Shown here: piece by piece, positions 35,101 to 45,096 of the stretch | Layout of the letters: every line of letters begins with the position of its first letter | Position numbering within the stretch: position 1 is the stretch's first letter | From: Romanomermis culicivorax | Lineage: Eukaryota > Nematoda > Enoplea > Mermithida > Mermithidae | NCBI GenBank assembly: GCA_963922205.1 | Contig: CAWUHX010000082.1 | Span: 310,001-374,000, forward strand | Direction: 5' to 3' | DNA length: 64,000 nucleotides | Notes under the pieces: generated by a model | What the model saw: the letters and a program-made list of their open reading frames with translations, nothing else | What the model was told of the DNA's origin: nothing | Database searches by the model: none | Program-made: the position numbers and the translations under genes

Positions 35101-38100
35101 TGTTTGCTATAATCCAGCTCAAGGGCGATTGTACGTATGTCTACTTTACTTACTAGTTAGCTGCATTCAATAGTTGTTTTGTTACCACCGTCTCATCTCG
35201 TAATCACTTACCTTTGATATTGCATTTGACGAAAATAAAGATTTTTCCGATTTTTTCACAAAATTATTTTGCGCTCTTCACAAATTTTTGAACTTTTTGA
35301 ACATAATATTTTTATATTCGGCAAATGATTGAAACATGATCAGTTTGAGACAGTGACGACAGGTATTGCTGATTGAAATGAATAATCCAAATTTCTAGTT
35401 GGTTAGCAGGTTGAAAACATCCGCACATTGCAAAAGCATGAACACCATTAGACCAGAAAAATCAAATTTTAAATCATGAAATCAGTCTTAAAAAATTTAT
35501 ATGTAGTAGTACTATGATTCTTTATTTTGGCTAAGCACAGATATGTCAGCTGTCGAATTTGCATGCGTTTTTCGCGCTTTGGTATTTTGTTCCTGTTATT
35601 ATGAATTTTGATAAATTCTTATCATAATCTGACTCAAAAATCGAAAAAAATTTTTTATCTATCTTTGATAAATTACTGACTTCAGGAGCATGAATGCATT
35701 CAGAAAAACTCAAAAATGTATAAAATAAAGCACATTCTGTGCGAAAAACATTGGTATGTATTCATTCTTATGATGTAGTTGTTTTCATTGCAAGATAAGG
35801 CCGACTTGTTGATTGATAAGCCAAATTTGTGTTTCTTAACTTCAAAACCATCTGTCTCTGGCTAAGGTTTGGTAAGTGTAATAGCATTTATACTCAATTA
35901 GCACTCAATTGTTTTAGCGCATCTATAGTTTCAAGTTGATGATTGGTATAGCGTTATCATTGATGAACATCAAGAAGCATTTTAAAAGCTTACTATTAAT
36001 TACGATGTCCAGATTACTGAGAGCTGGTAATGCAGTGAGATTTGTTGTTCTGATCGAAAAACTGCTAAAGCATAATACTCTTATGAGAAATACCTTGTGT
36101 AACATTTATTTCTTTTTACATGACAGAATTAAAACGAATTTCAGGAAATTTATTTTCGTTGCTTTGAGAATTTTCCATGTGAGTAACAGTGCACTTCAAA
36201 AATGCGTTCAAGAATAAGAATAGAAATATTAGTCGCAACGTCATTACAAAAGAGAAAAGAAGAAACATTAGTAAAAGACATGAATGAAGCCAATAGCGGT
36301 TTGGAATGAAGCGGTCTGCAAATGAATCAGAAACTATAAATGTCATATAAGAATTTCATATTCTGTGGTGCATGATCAAAAAAACAGTGAATTTGAATTT
36401 GTCAAAAACCTATTTTTTCCGGTTAAGCTTTAAATATTCTATCATTATTGGCTAAAACTGTACACTGAGAGTGTCTGTGACAAATGTTGACTCCTGCTCA
36501 TAAAAAAATTTTTCGTTGTCACGTGTGGTTAAGTTGTTGTGTGATCTAGTAGTCGACTGCATGATGGCGTATAAGTCTTCTAACTTCAAATCAGTTTTTC
36601 GAGAAGATATTCTATATAACATGACAATATGGTTTAAGGTTCTCGTTTTTCAAAAGTAGTGTAGTTACAGAATAGCTAGTCTATCGGGATAATAATAATT
36701 CGAGAAGTTTATGACACACTTAAGAAATATTTTTGTACTTTTTCAACAGTTTTAATATTAGCATGTAAAAGTCTGAGATGAACTTAACACACTTGAGTTA
36801 AATAAGAAAACATTGTTACTAACAAAACTTTTGGAAATATGATGAAATAAAAAATACGCATTTTTTACTATTGTACTGATATTTCATTGAGTTTCTGATA
36901 ACATTACACTCAAATCTTTGATTTGATTTTCCGTTTTGAGCAGAAGTTTACCATTAATCCTGTATCCGTATTGCAAATTATTATTGCCGAAATGCAGTTG
37001 ATGACAGATTTATTTGAAATTCTGCTGAACATTTAGCTAGTACTAGATTCAGAGTACATTATGTTGTATATACTTTAAATTATCCGCCTGTAAGGAATTC
37101 AATATCATCAGCAAAGATAAGTATTTTAACACTAATTTAGTCTTTCCACAAAAGAGCAATGTCGTTTATGTATAGAGAAGCAATAAAACAGGTCCTAAAA
37201 TCTTCCTTGATGTCCTTAAAAGTGCATCACTCAAAACGTTATGTCAATGCAATAGGTATTCGTTACTCTAACACCTGAACTCAAACAGCAGCTATATTAG
37301 CTTTTTTGAATAAAAACGTGTTTTAAAACAATCTTTATTATTCGGGAAAAAATGTGAATGCTTTATGCAATTGTAGAAAAAAGTTGTGCAAAAAACAAGT
37401 CATTCTCGGCACAAAGAAGCTGTCAGAGTTGAAACAGAATTAGTCAAAGAAAAATAGACAGCTGCATCTTGAAACGAATAAGTGTAACAGATGAAACTGA
37501 ATTGTTGAAAAATAAGCGCTGTGATACCAAAGAAAATTTATTTTCAAAAAATTGTTGCGCTTACAAATCGCAGAATCGAAAATAGTGTTGAAATATTTTG
37601 AAATTAAGTTCATAGAATTTTTTATTATCGTGTCTGCTTTATAATGTTATATGTGTTTACAGCTTCTGGTCAGCACTAGGCAATGACAGGCGTTCTTACT
37701 CGTCAAAGAATCTCGATTTTTAGTTGATGGTCTAATCTCTGAATTCTAATTACTTTTTTCAGTCCAAAACTTATTTGATTTGTGTTGTTTTGTCCAACTT
37801 CATGAAAAATAATTGATTTATAGCTGATAATTTTGGTTTAATAGTTTTTTGGCGGCGTCATCTAGCTGATTAAAAACATCAGCACATTGCTCAGGTATGA
37901 TGTAGGAATTATCAATTTTTTGATGAAAAAAAACTGAAAAACATGGAAAAGTCAGCGAATTTCACTTCAGAAAAATGCTAGACAGTGGACACCCTGCCAA
38001 GGGGTTTTTATGGCACCCCCTCACTTACACGCATGTATCACATTATTCACTCCTTAATGAATTTTTCGTATAGACCTCAAAACTGAATCTTCTCGCTCGA

Positions 38101-38416
38101 GCATAACAAATACTAAGCCTCTGCGCGCTTAGTAGTTGTTTTCCGTCGTTTTTATTTCTGGTTTATTAAGCTATCATAAACCATTGCTTTAGTAGATTTA
38201 TGTGCTGTGTTCCCACTTCGCAGAATTTTCCTCTTACCTTGAATTCTTCTGATGTAGTTTTTTTTCTGAGCATTATTTCATTTTATTGTTCAAATGGGTG
38301 AAGAATAAAAACATTGGTTTCTTAATATTTCAGCCATTATTCAAATATAGTTCATTTCAACTATATATTATTTATTTATTAATTAATATATATCGTATTT
38401 CATATTCACTATAAAA
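35101..38416. other. Intergenic region upstream of AK1
   Basis: AT-rich, without supported genes except the LINE fragment at 37080-37260. The AK1 promoter should be in the last kilobase. A TTTATTTATTAATTAATATA stretch lies about 50 bp before the AK1 start codon. Confidence 0.5.
37080..37260 (-). pseudogene. Short fragment of a LINE reverse transcriptase
   Basis: On the minus strand a degraded RT segment is readable: the ILGPVLLLLYINDIAL motif followed about 25 codons later by IFADDIEF, with a stop in between. It resembles the LINEs at 14312 and 18403 but is much shorter. Confidence 0.75.
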
Positions 38417-39771
38417 ATGGTAAGTTATGCGACGCAGTAGTCCTTCAAATTTCGAAAATTGAATGTTTAATCAATGTTTAGGCTTCCGATCCGAAAATTG
38501 AATTGGCTGCTTTAAAATCGAAAAAGTTACCTATCATTTTTATTGTTGGTAAGTTTTGTTGGTCTCTGTTATGCTAAAATTATCATTTTTCTATTTCTAA
38601 TGTTTTTTTCAATGACGTTGAATTTGTACCCAATCAGCTTTCATTCTCGGGAATGAGTTTTTAATGGAACTGCGTCTGATATTTCAGGCGGTCCCGGTTC
38701 TGGCAAAGGCACCCAATGTGAAAAACTGTCGCAAAAGTACCATTTTAAACATCTAAGTTCGGGTGATTTATTACGCGACGAAGTTAAAAGTGGCAAACCC
38801 CGTGGCGCTGAATTAGACAAAATGATGAAGGCCGGTCAACTTGTTCCATTGGTAAATTTCATTATTAGGTAACTAGAATAGTAGTAAATAAATATTGGGC
38901 CAAATTTTCAGGAAACTGTATTGGAATTGGTCAAAGAAGCTATGGTCAAAAGCAAAGACGCTAAAGGATTTTTGATCGATGGCTACCCGCGCGATGTCGT
39001 CCAAGGACAAAAATTTGAAGCCGAAGTAAGAAAGAAGATCCTTTTTTTCTATATATTGATTTTCTATCGGTGGTTTTCGTTTCTTTCATTATCTGAACAA
39101 ATTTTTCTATTACTATTACACGCACATCACATTTCACTTTCAGATTTGGGAATGCAGTTTAGTCGTATATTTCGACGTTTCGGACGCCACGATGACCAAA
39201 CGCTTATTGGGCCGCGCTATCACCAGCGGACGTATAGACGACAACGAAGAAACGATTAAAAAACGCTTGGTCACTTTTCATAGCCAAACAAAACCGGTGG
39301 TCGATTATTACGATCAAAAGAAGAAATTAGTCACGGTGAGAAAATTCCTGTTTTATATTTGAATGTCAGCTCTTACGTTATTTACTCAAATCAAAAAATT
39401 TAATCTGCTCCCAGGTTTTTCTTCGGATACCATAGGCCTCGGAAAACAAATCTAATTTTAAAGCTGAAAATCATATTTTTCTTTCTCAAAAGGTCGTCTT
39501 TTCTAATTGTAATTTGAAAAATATTATTCGAAAAAGTTTCATTGTATTCACACGATTAGGAAGATGGAATCGAAAATCTATCGATCATATTCATAGTTAT
39601 CTAAGTATAAAATATCTATTCATACGGAACCAAATTTTCGTTTATAAAATTTCAATTCACATTGTTTTCATTTCCTCTTTTCTCTTTTTGCAGATAAAAG
39701 CGGAAGGAACAGTAGAAGAAATTTTCAAGGAAGCCTGCGCTGCTGTTGATAAAAAACTAGGCTCTCATTAG
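38417..39771 (+). CDS. AK1: Adenylate kinase isoenzyme 1, six coding exons
   Basis: Cytosolic AK1 interconverts ATP + AMP and 2 ADP. Exons: 38417-38419 (only the ATG), 38482-38548, 38688-38851, 38912-39025, 39144-39335, 39694-39771 (TAG). All introns are GT-AG and all phases agree, giving 205 residues, close to the roughly 194 of vertebrate AK1. Visible motifs are the P-loop [11 protein letters not shown] at about residues 25-35, the AMP-binding [12 protein letters not shown], the signature [14 protein letters not shown], and the lid-region arginines in [22 protein letters not shown]. The protein ends [10 protein letters not shown]. The gene looks intact. A single-codon first exon is unusual but gives the standard start MASDPK. 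Confidence 0.97.
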
Positions 39772-39940
39772 CAAAGTTCCTCGGCTCTACGTGAATAGCG
39801 CGTTTTTTAGCAATCTATTGTTGAAAAACTAGTTGATAGATTGTTTTGTTTTTCGTTGATTTTAGCGTAAAACGTGTGTTGCGTTTCCAATGCTTTGTTA
39901 TTCCAGAAATTTATTTACTTACTGAGTCTCGGTTGGGTGA

Positions 39941-39946
39941 AATAAA
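39941..39946 (+). promoter_or_regulatory. Polyadenylation signal of AK1
   Basis: AATAAA 170 bp after the AK1 stop codon, the only canonical hexamer close by on this strand. Confidence 0.6.
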
Positions 39947-40172
39947 TATTTTGTATCACTGGTGAGTTGTAGTAATATAAAAGTGGTAGTGATGGGCTGT
40001 AAAAGATTAGTGGAAGTAACGAACGTCGTGCGTCGTATTGCTAATTTTTATTTTTGGTTATCGAATGTCTTGGCACTACGAACATTTTCTTGAAATGCGT
40101 CCAAATAATAAATGTGCAGTCTGTCACGTGTCGCACGTCCGTACATCACCCCTTCGTACCGGTCGCAACACC

Positions 40173-40243
40173 GGCTCGGTAGTTCAAATGGAAGAACGCT
40201 GGACTTTAGTCGCAGAGACCCGGGTTCGAATCCTGGACGAGCA
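40173..40243 (+). tRNA. tRNA-like domain in the left LTR of the miniature element
   Basis: About 71 nt. It has an acceptor-like pairing GCTCG/CGAGC, an A box TAGTTCAAATGG matching TRGYNNARNNG, a D arm GTTC/GAAC, and a T arm with B box GGTTCGAATCC (40223-40233). The anticodon arm has mismatches at the loop-proximal pairs, and the loop CTTTAGT would place TTA at the anticodon. I treat it as a tRNA-derived pol III promoter module rather than a functional tRNA. Confidence 0.6.
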
Positions 40244-40446
40244 TTATTTTTCGAAAACGGTATTTGGCGATGGTTACGATGACAACGCGTTTACCCATTT
40301 ACGTGTCATGGCGAGGCTTGGATTGGTCCCACAATGGTGGGCCGCAGAACCTGCATCTTCAACGGACGAGGTCGTCCTTCTTTCAAGGGGGGGAATGTCA
40401 CGTGTCGCATGTCCGTACATCACCCCTTCGTACCAGTCGCAACACC

Positions 40447-40517
40447 GGCTCGGTAGTTCAAATGGAAGAAAGCTGGACTATAGTCGCAGAGACCCGGGTT
40501 CGAATCCCGGACAAGCA
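40447..40517 (+). tRNA. tRNA-like domain in the right LTR of the miniature element
   Basis: Same module as at 40173, with intact A and B boxes and a better paired T stem (CCGGG/CCCGG). The D arm is GTTC/GAAA and the loop CTATAGT. The acceptor pairing is weaker (ACAAGCA). Confidence 0.55.
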
Positions 40518-40582
40518 TTATTTTTCGAAAACGGTGTTTGGCGATGGTTACGATGACAACGCGTTTACCTATTTACATGTCA

Positions 40583-40799
40583 AGTCTGTTTTTATTGAAA
40601 TGCTTGTTAATTTAAGAGTAGAAAGCAAGTACTATTTTGTATTTTCGTCATTTTGTTCTGAGCCATATATCGCATAAGACTGAAAGATTGTGAGCCTACC
40701 GAACTAACCCTCAAAATTTTTTGAGTCAAAAATTCTACAGTAAAACTTTTATGTAAACGACTTTGAGAGTAAACTAATTTTTTGTCATGTTTCCATTTA
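40583..40799 (+). repeat. Dispersed repeat D, copy 1
   Basis: Shares AGTCTGT, AAGCAAGTACT, TCGCATA and TTGTGAGCCTA blocks, then a CAGTAAAA.TTTT.TGTAA.CGACTTT block, in the same order as 55462-55690. The first part also recurs at 53576-53665. The miniature element lies at its left end and element B at its right end. Confidence 0.65.
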
Positions 40800-40803
40800 C
40801 AAG

Positions 40804-41621
40804 TGTAACGACCAGATTTGTGTGAAGCACTTTACTTTAAACAATAGCGTTACGGCGGGAACGGCAATAACGGAACGGGGGCGTGGGCGGTATTACGGGG
40901 CGATATGGCTGCAATGATCGACGGCTGCTTGAGACGTCGATACGACAATACGACAACGATAAACGCGGCGAGTACACACGGCTTAACTGCTTCCGAATAA
41001 AAATGAGACTCGCTCTCAGTATAAACACGCTTGCAAATACGAGGCGCGGAAGTCGAAAATTGAAAATTACAATAATAATAAAATCACGCTTTGCTTCTTT
41101 TTTTATACGACGTTTTTGGCCACTCCCTGGGCGTCGCCGGAGGTCGTGCTTCTGTCCATCTTCTTCCGCCAATCGTCGCTTCCTGCTATGCTTTTTATGC
41201 TTTCTTAGTTACACCTTTCTAATGTTTTCCTGGTACTGTATGCTTTTCGTGCTTCGCTTGCTTTCTACGGTGGGCTTAGCCACACCTTTGTGCTTCTGTG
41301 CATGCTTCCTGTATCGGTTTCCCTGTATACACATGTTTTGTGGGGCCGCCGCTACCGTTACACATGAGACTACTGTCTGGCGGGGCTTCTACGCATTTTA
41401 CTGTGTGCAGGTGTTGTTTACGATTTTTACGGGGGATTACGGTAGCTGTGGAATGTGTAGTTTAGTGTAGGTTCTAGGGGACCAGCTGCCGTTTGTGCAA
41501 ATTAATTGGGGCATCTTAATTGGGCTACCGGGGTGTGAATGGATCAAAATAAAGTACTTCACGTAATTTTATAGGAATGTTTGGGTGTGAATCCCAGACA
41601 CCCTTGAGACGATAAAATACG
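40804..41621 (-). repeat. Element B left (3') LTR, outer part
   Basis: Matches 52556-53380 of the right LTR. Homology stops after GATAAAATACG at 41621, where element C begins. The remainder of the LTR resumes at 45027-45065. 41 bp present in the right LTR (53381-53421) are missing here. Confidence 0.92.
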
Positions 41622-41645
41622 CCGCAAGCCGTCGCCTTCTACCGG

Positions 41646-42190
41646 TTGCGAACATGTCGTCAACAGCGAGATGAAACGGCGACGGAATTCCTTAGCCGCT
41701 TACGAACTTTACAAGCAGAATGCAAATACGAAAATTTTAACGCCGACGTAGACCTCGCTTATATGCTGGCTCAAAATTGTTATTCGCCGGAAGTACCAAA
41801 GCGGCTATTCTCATCGCCGATTGTCAGCCTCGATGCTTTTATCAAAATCATGCAAGCCGTCGAAAATGCAGAAAGTTCCACCGCCATCGTCCGCGGAGAA
41901 AAGCCAGTCAACGCTGTGCGAGAGGACCAATGACGCAATCGATCGCCAACCCAATCAAAGCGAACATCATCGCCGGCTTGAGCAATGCACAACTGCAGAG
42001 GCTGCGGATCGTCGCTACATGCTTACTTGTCCGATGAGTGCAAAGCGAGAGGTCAAAAGTGCAACAATTGCGGACGCATGGGACATTTCGGAAAATGGTG
42101 CGAACAACGTCGTCGTGAAAAATCAGCGTGGGGATTTAGCGAGTCGAAAGATCAAAACAAATCCGTGCGTCAGATCCACATGCGAAGTAT
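41646..42190 (+). pseudogene. gag: gag remnant of element C
   Basis: The frame 41646-41933 encodes the end of the capsid-like region (ETATEFLSRLRTLQAECKY, then NCYSPEVPKRL). The frame changes, and from 41985 the nucleocapsid follows with a zinc knuckle of C-x2-C-x4-H-x4-C type (CNNCGRMGHFGKWC). The start of gag is missing at the truncation point. Confidence 0.8.
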
Positions 42191-43655
42191 AGTGTCATCA
42201 TCATCAATGGCATACCAATGTACGTTCCATGTCACGCATCCGAATGGCAAAGATTGTTACCTCAATGGCATTGTCGATTCCGGTGCCAAAGCCTCATTGG
42301 TTCCATATGGTGCTTTTAAAAAGTGGATCAATGGGCACTTAGAACAATCGAATGCGGAATTGTACAACTTCGATGGGTCCCGTATCAGTGGTCTTCGCGG
42401 ACAATTTACAGCAACCGTCGAGTACAACAATCGAAGGGCGAAGTTACCGTTACTCGTTTTGGATACAATCAAAACGGCAATGTCGGGCGTGGACACGATC
42501 GAAGCTCTCCGTCTTGTAATCGATGGAAGCCCCCCTTTTATCAACGCCATCCAAAATAATAATATCGCCAATGCTCCGAAAATCGCAATGACATCGGATG
42601 AGCATTGCGTCGCAGTGACAGTGGATTTGCACTGTGATAATAATACCACCATTCAAGTCCAAGCAATCAAACCGCTCCCGAAAATAGTTGATGAACTTCC
42701 ACAACTTGTCGCAGACGGTATTGGCAAATTTCCCGATTACAAACATGGGATCATATTGTCGCAGAATGCTTTACCAGTCGCTCGAGCTGCCCGTCCGGTA
42801 CTGATTAGCCGACGTGCCGCAGTCGAAGCTGAAATCGAACAAATGGTCAAAGACGATATTTGGGAACAAGTCAACGGCCCGAGTCAATGGGCATTGAACC
42901 TTGTTACAGTTCCAAAAGCTGACCGCAAAATTCGAATTACAACCAACTTTTCGCCACTCAACAAATTCGTTATTCCCGATCGTCACCCATTGCCGCCTAT
43001 TGGGGATTTGTATTTACAACTTCAAGGTGCGACAATTTTTTCGAAGCTCGATTTAGCGAAGGGGTATTTCCACATCCAGTTGGCACCCGAATCTCACTCG
43101 CTTACGACAACAATTACGCCTTATGGTTTGTACCAATACAAACGCTTGCCGATGGGATTGACTGATGCCGTGTCCGTATTTCAACGTCTGGTCTCACAAA
43201 CATTGTTAGGCTGCGATGGTTGCATATCGTATCTCGACGATATATTGATATTTGGTTCAACATCGAATCAACACGACGATCGTTTACGAGTCGTTTTACA
43301 AAGGTTGGCCGACAAAGATTTCCGATTGAACATTGCGAAATGCCGCTTTTTGGTTGACAACGTCCCGTTCTTCGGACACCAAATATCAGCATCAGGAATC
43401 AAGCCGGATGCATCAAGCCTCGATGCGATTCGAAAAGCGCCGATTCCGAAATCGATCACTGATGTGCGAAGTTTCCTCGGTTCGATCAATTATTTACGTG
43501 AATCCTTGCCCCATTTAGCCAACCATGCCGAACGATTGCAACAATTGACCCGAACGTCAGAGCAATCGAAGTTCGAGTGGAATGACCAAAGCACCGCCGC
43601 ATTCGAAAAATTAAAGTCGTTACTTACGAACGATTTGCAATTGGCCTTCGAAAAT
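42190..43655 (+). pseudogene. pol: Protease and RT of element C
   Basis: The frame from 41985 runs on to 43763. The protease has GIVDSGAKASLVPYGAFKKW (DSG). RT has TNFSPLNKFVIPDRHPLPP, FSKLDLAKGYFHIQL and the intact catalytic YLDDILIF, then the thumb region with SFLGSINYLRESLPHLANHA. After about 43650 the RT frame runs on by chance into integrase DNA in the wrong frame, because the RNase H segment has been deleted. Confidence 0.88.
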
Positions 43656-44602
43656 CATTATTGGCGAAGTCACACAATGGACATCCCGGTATTGTTCGAG
43701 CAAAAGCGAAGTTACGTGAAACATATTGGTGGCCTCGAATTACCTCCGATATTGAAGAAATGATTCGACATTGTCAAGGATGTCAAAATTCCGTGAAATC
43801 AAATCCAAAAACCAATATTCCAACCGATCCGCTGCCGTTACCTACAACGCCATGGGAAAAGATGGCGATCGATGTTACCGGTCCATTTGCAATGACAAAT
43901 TATCAAAATCGATTCGCGATTGTAGTCATTGATTACCTGTCTGGCTACCCCGAAGTGCGATTGTGTCCCGATCACAATGTTACAACGACAATCGAATTTT
44001 TGACTGAATTATTTGCTCGTTACGGCAATCCCTCGATTATTGTCTCCGACAATGGGCCTGAGTATAGATCAACTGCGTTCGAAGAATTTTTGTCGAGCCA
44101 CGATATTTTGCATTATCAAACCCCAGTTTACCATCCACAAGCGAATGGCAAGGTTGAAGTATTCAATCGATCGTTGAAATTTCACGCTCAAACGTTAGCC
44201 GCTTCGCAAACACCTTTTCCGATGGGCATCACCCAACTATTAGCACGATATCGAGCAGAACGTCCAGCACTCCATATATTGTCACCGGCGGAAATTATGT
44301 TTAATCGACGCCCGCGATTAGCATTCAAACCCGGAATCACGGAACAAGAAGCCGCCGGAATAAAAGAACCAGCAAAGAAAAAGAAACCGAAGGGACGACA
44401 CATCCATTTTAAAGAAGAGGGAGCACTGGAACTCGATCCGATTAATCAACGCCCAGCGCCGCTTTACAAAATTGGTGACGAAGTCCGCGTTAAAAGACCA
44501 TCGACCATGATACCCAAAGGACAATCCCTGTATTCCGACGTCCTCACTGTCGTCAAAGTGTTGGGCGATTACGTATTCGAACTACCCAATGGTAATACAT
44601 AG
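43650..44602 (+). CDS. Integrase of element C
   Basis: The frame starts just after the deletion junction with LLAKSHNGHPGIVRAK, the zinc HH part, then CQGCQ (CC). The catalytic core has MAIDVTGPFAM (Asp), IIVSDNGPEYRS (Asp) and ANGKVEVFNRSL (Glu). A Lys-rich linker and a C-terminal domain ending ELPNGNT follow. Catalytic residues are intact, but without a start or an intact polyprotein it cannot be made normally. Confidence 0.88.
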
Positions 44603-44751
44603 AGCGCTCATCGTATGCGGCCTTATTATCCACCGGCAACTATAAACTTACCGTTGAACACTGCCAAACCCCTAATCAAGCATCGACGTCGCTCTACGCG
44701 ATCAACCCGTGGCTGACCGCCATGTCGATATTCTCCCCAATGAAACAATAT

Positions 44752-45026
44752 TAAAAAGGGGACAGTGATATGAACGCGGGTTATGTAAATTTGTGTAGTA
44801 TTTTTGCGTATACATAGCTTCCTTTATTGGCGTCACTTTTTCTCGCCTGTTTTTGTGTTATGCAAATAGATGGCCTATATATAGTCCGGCCATCTTTGTG
44901 TTTCTCATTGTATCCTTTCGCCCTTCATTGATCATTGACTGTTTATTATTGTCGTCCGAATAAAGTGTATTATTTACGATAGTTGGTCACCAGTATTTGA
45001 ATTTGCATACTCGACCACACTTATCA
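44752..45026 (+). repeat. PPT and 3' LTR of element C (261 bp)
   Basis: AAAAAGGGGACAG ends at 44765. The LTR 44766-45026 begins TGATATGAAC and ends CTTATCA, giving the inverted termini TGATA/TATCA. It contains AATAAAG at about 44961 as a likely polyadenylation signal. Confidence 0.85.
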
Positions 45027-45065
45027 GCTATATATTTACAGTACTGCTTTAGCAGGTAGGTTACA

Positions 45066-45078
45066 TTTCCCTCCTTCC
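45066..45078 (-). other. Polypurine tract of element B
   Basis: On the minus strand GGAAGGAGGGAAA directly precedes TGTAAC of the 3' LTR, as expected for plus-strand priming. Confidence 0.85.
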
Positions 45079-45096
45079 AGAGTTGAACGTCCTCGT

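Larger units (their letters stand above)
40122..40582 (+). mobile_element. Miniature LTR element (TRIM-like) with tRNA-like LTRs
   Basis: Two 187-bp direct repeats (40122-40308 and 40396-40582) start TGTCACG and end GTCA, as LTRs do (TG...CA). An 87-bp interior separates them. The interior begins immediately with TGGCGAGGCTTGGATTGG, a PBS-like sequence, and ends with CAAGGGGGGGAA, a polypurine tract directly before the second LTR. The whole 461 bp is flanked by the 4-bp duplication AGTC (40118-40121 and 40583-40586). Related sequence at about 53580 and 55465 looks like the empty site. There is no coding capacity, so it needs enzymes of another element; elements A and B here also make 4-bp duplications. 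Each LTR contains a tRNA-like domain. Confidence 0.85.
41622..45026 (+). mobile_element. 5'-truncated Ty3/gypsy element C nested in the LTR of element B
   Basis: Plus-strand remains of a second gypsy lineage: part of gag, protease, RT, integrase, PPT and a 3' LTR. The 5' LTR, the PBS and the start of gag are absent. Its 3' end joins the outer LTR exactly after TATCA. RT and integrase most resemble the mag-type group by their motifs, a judgement from memory. It is dead: deletion of RNase H, frame breaks and a missing 5' end. Confidence 0.9.

Noticed and set aside
35936..36217. 93-codon ORF upstream of AK1
   Set aside because: No recognisable features, AT-driven, no splice support.
40173..40243. 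Functional tRNA gene
   Set aside because: Mismatched anticodon stem, a TTA anticodon position and location inside an LTR. Treated as a tRNA-derived promoter module.
40883..41470. 195-codon plus-strand ORF (and its twin at 52819-53229)
   Set aside because: Lies in the LTR of element B on the antisense strand. Although it occurs in both LTRs, this follows from LTR duplication.
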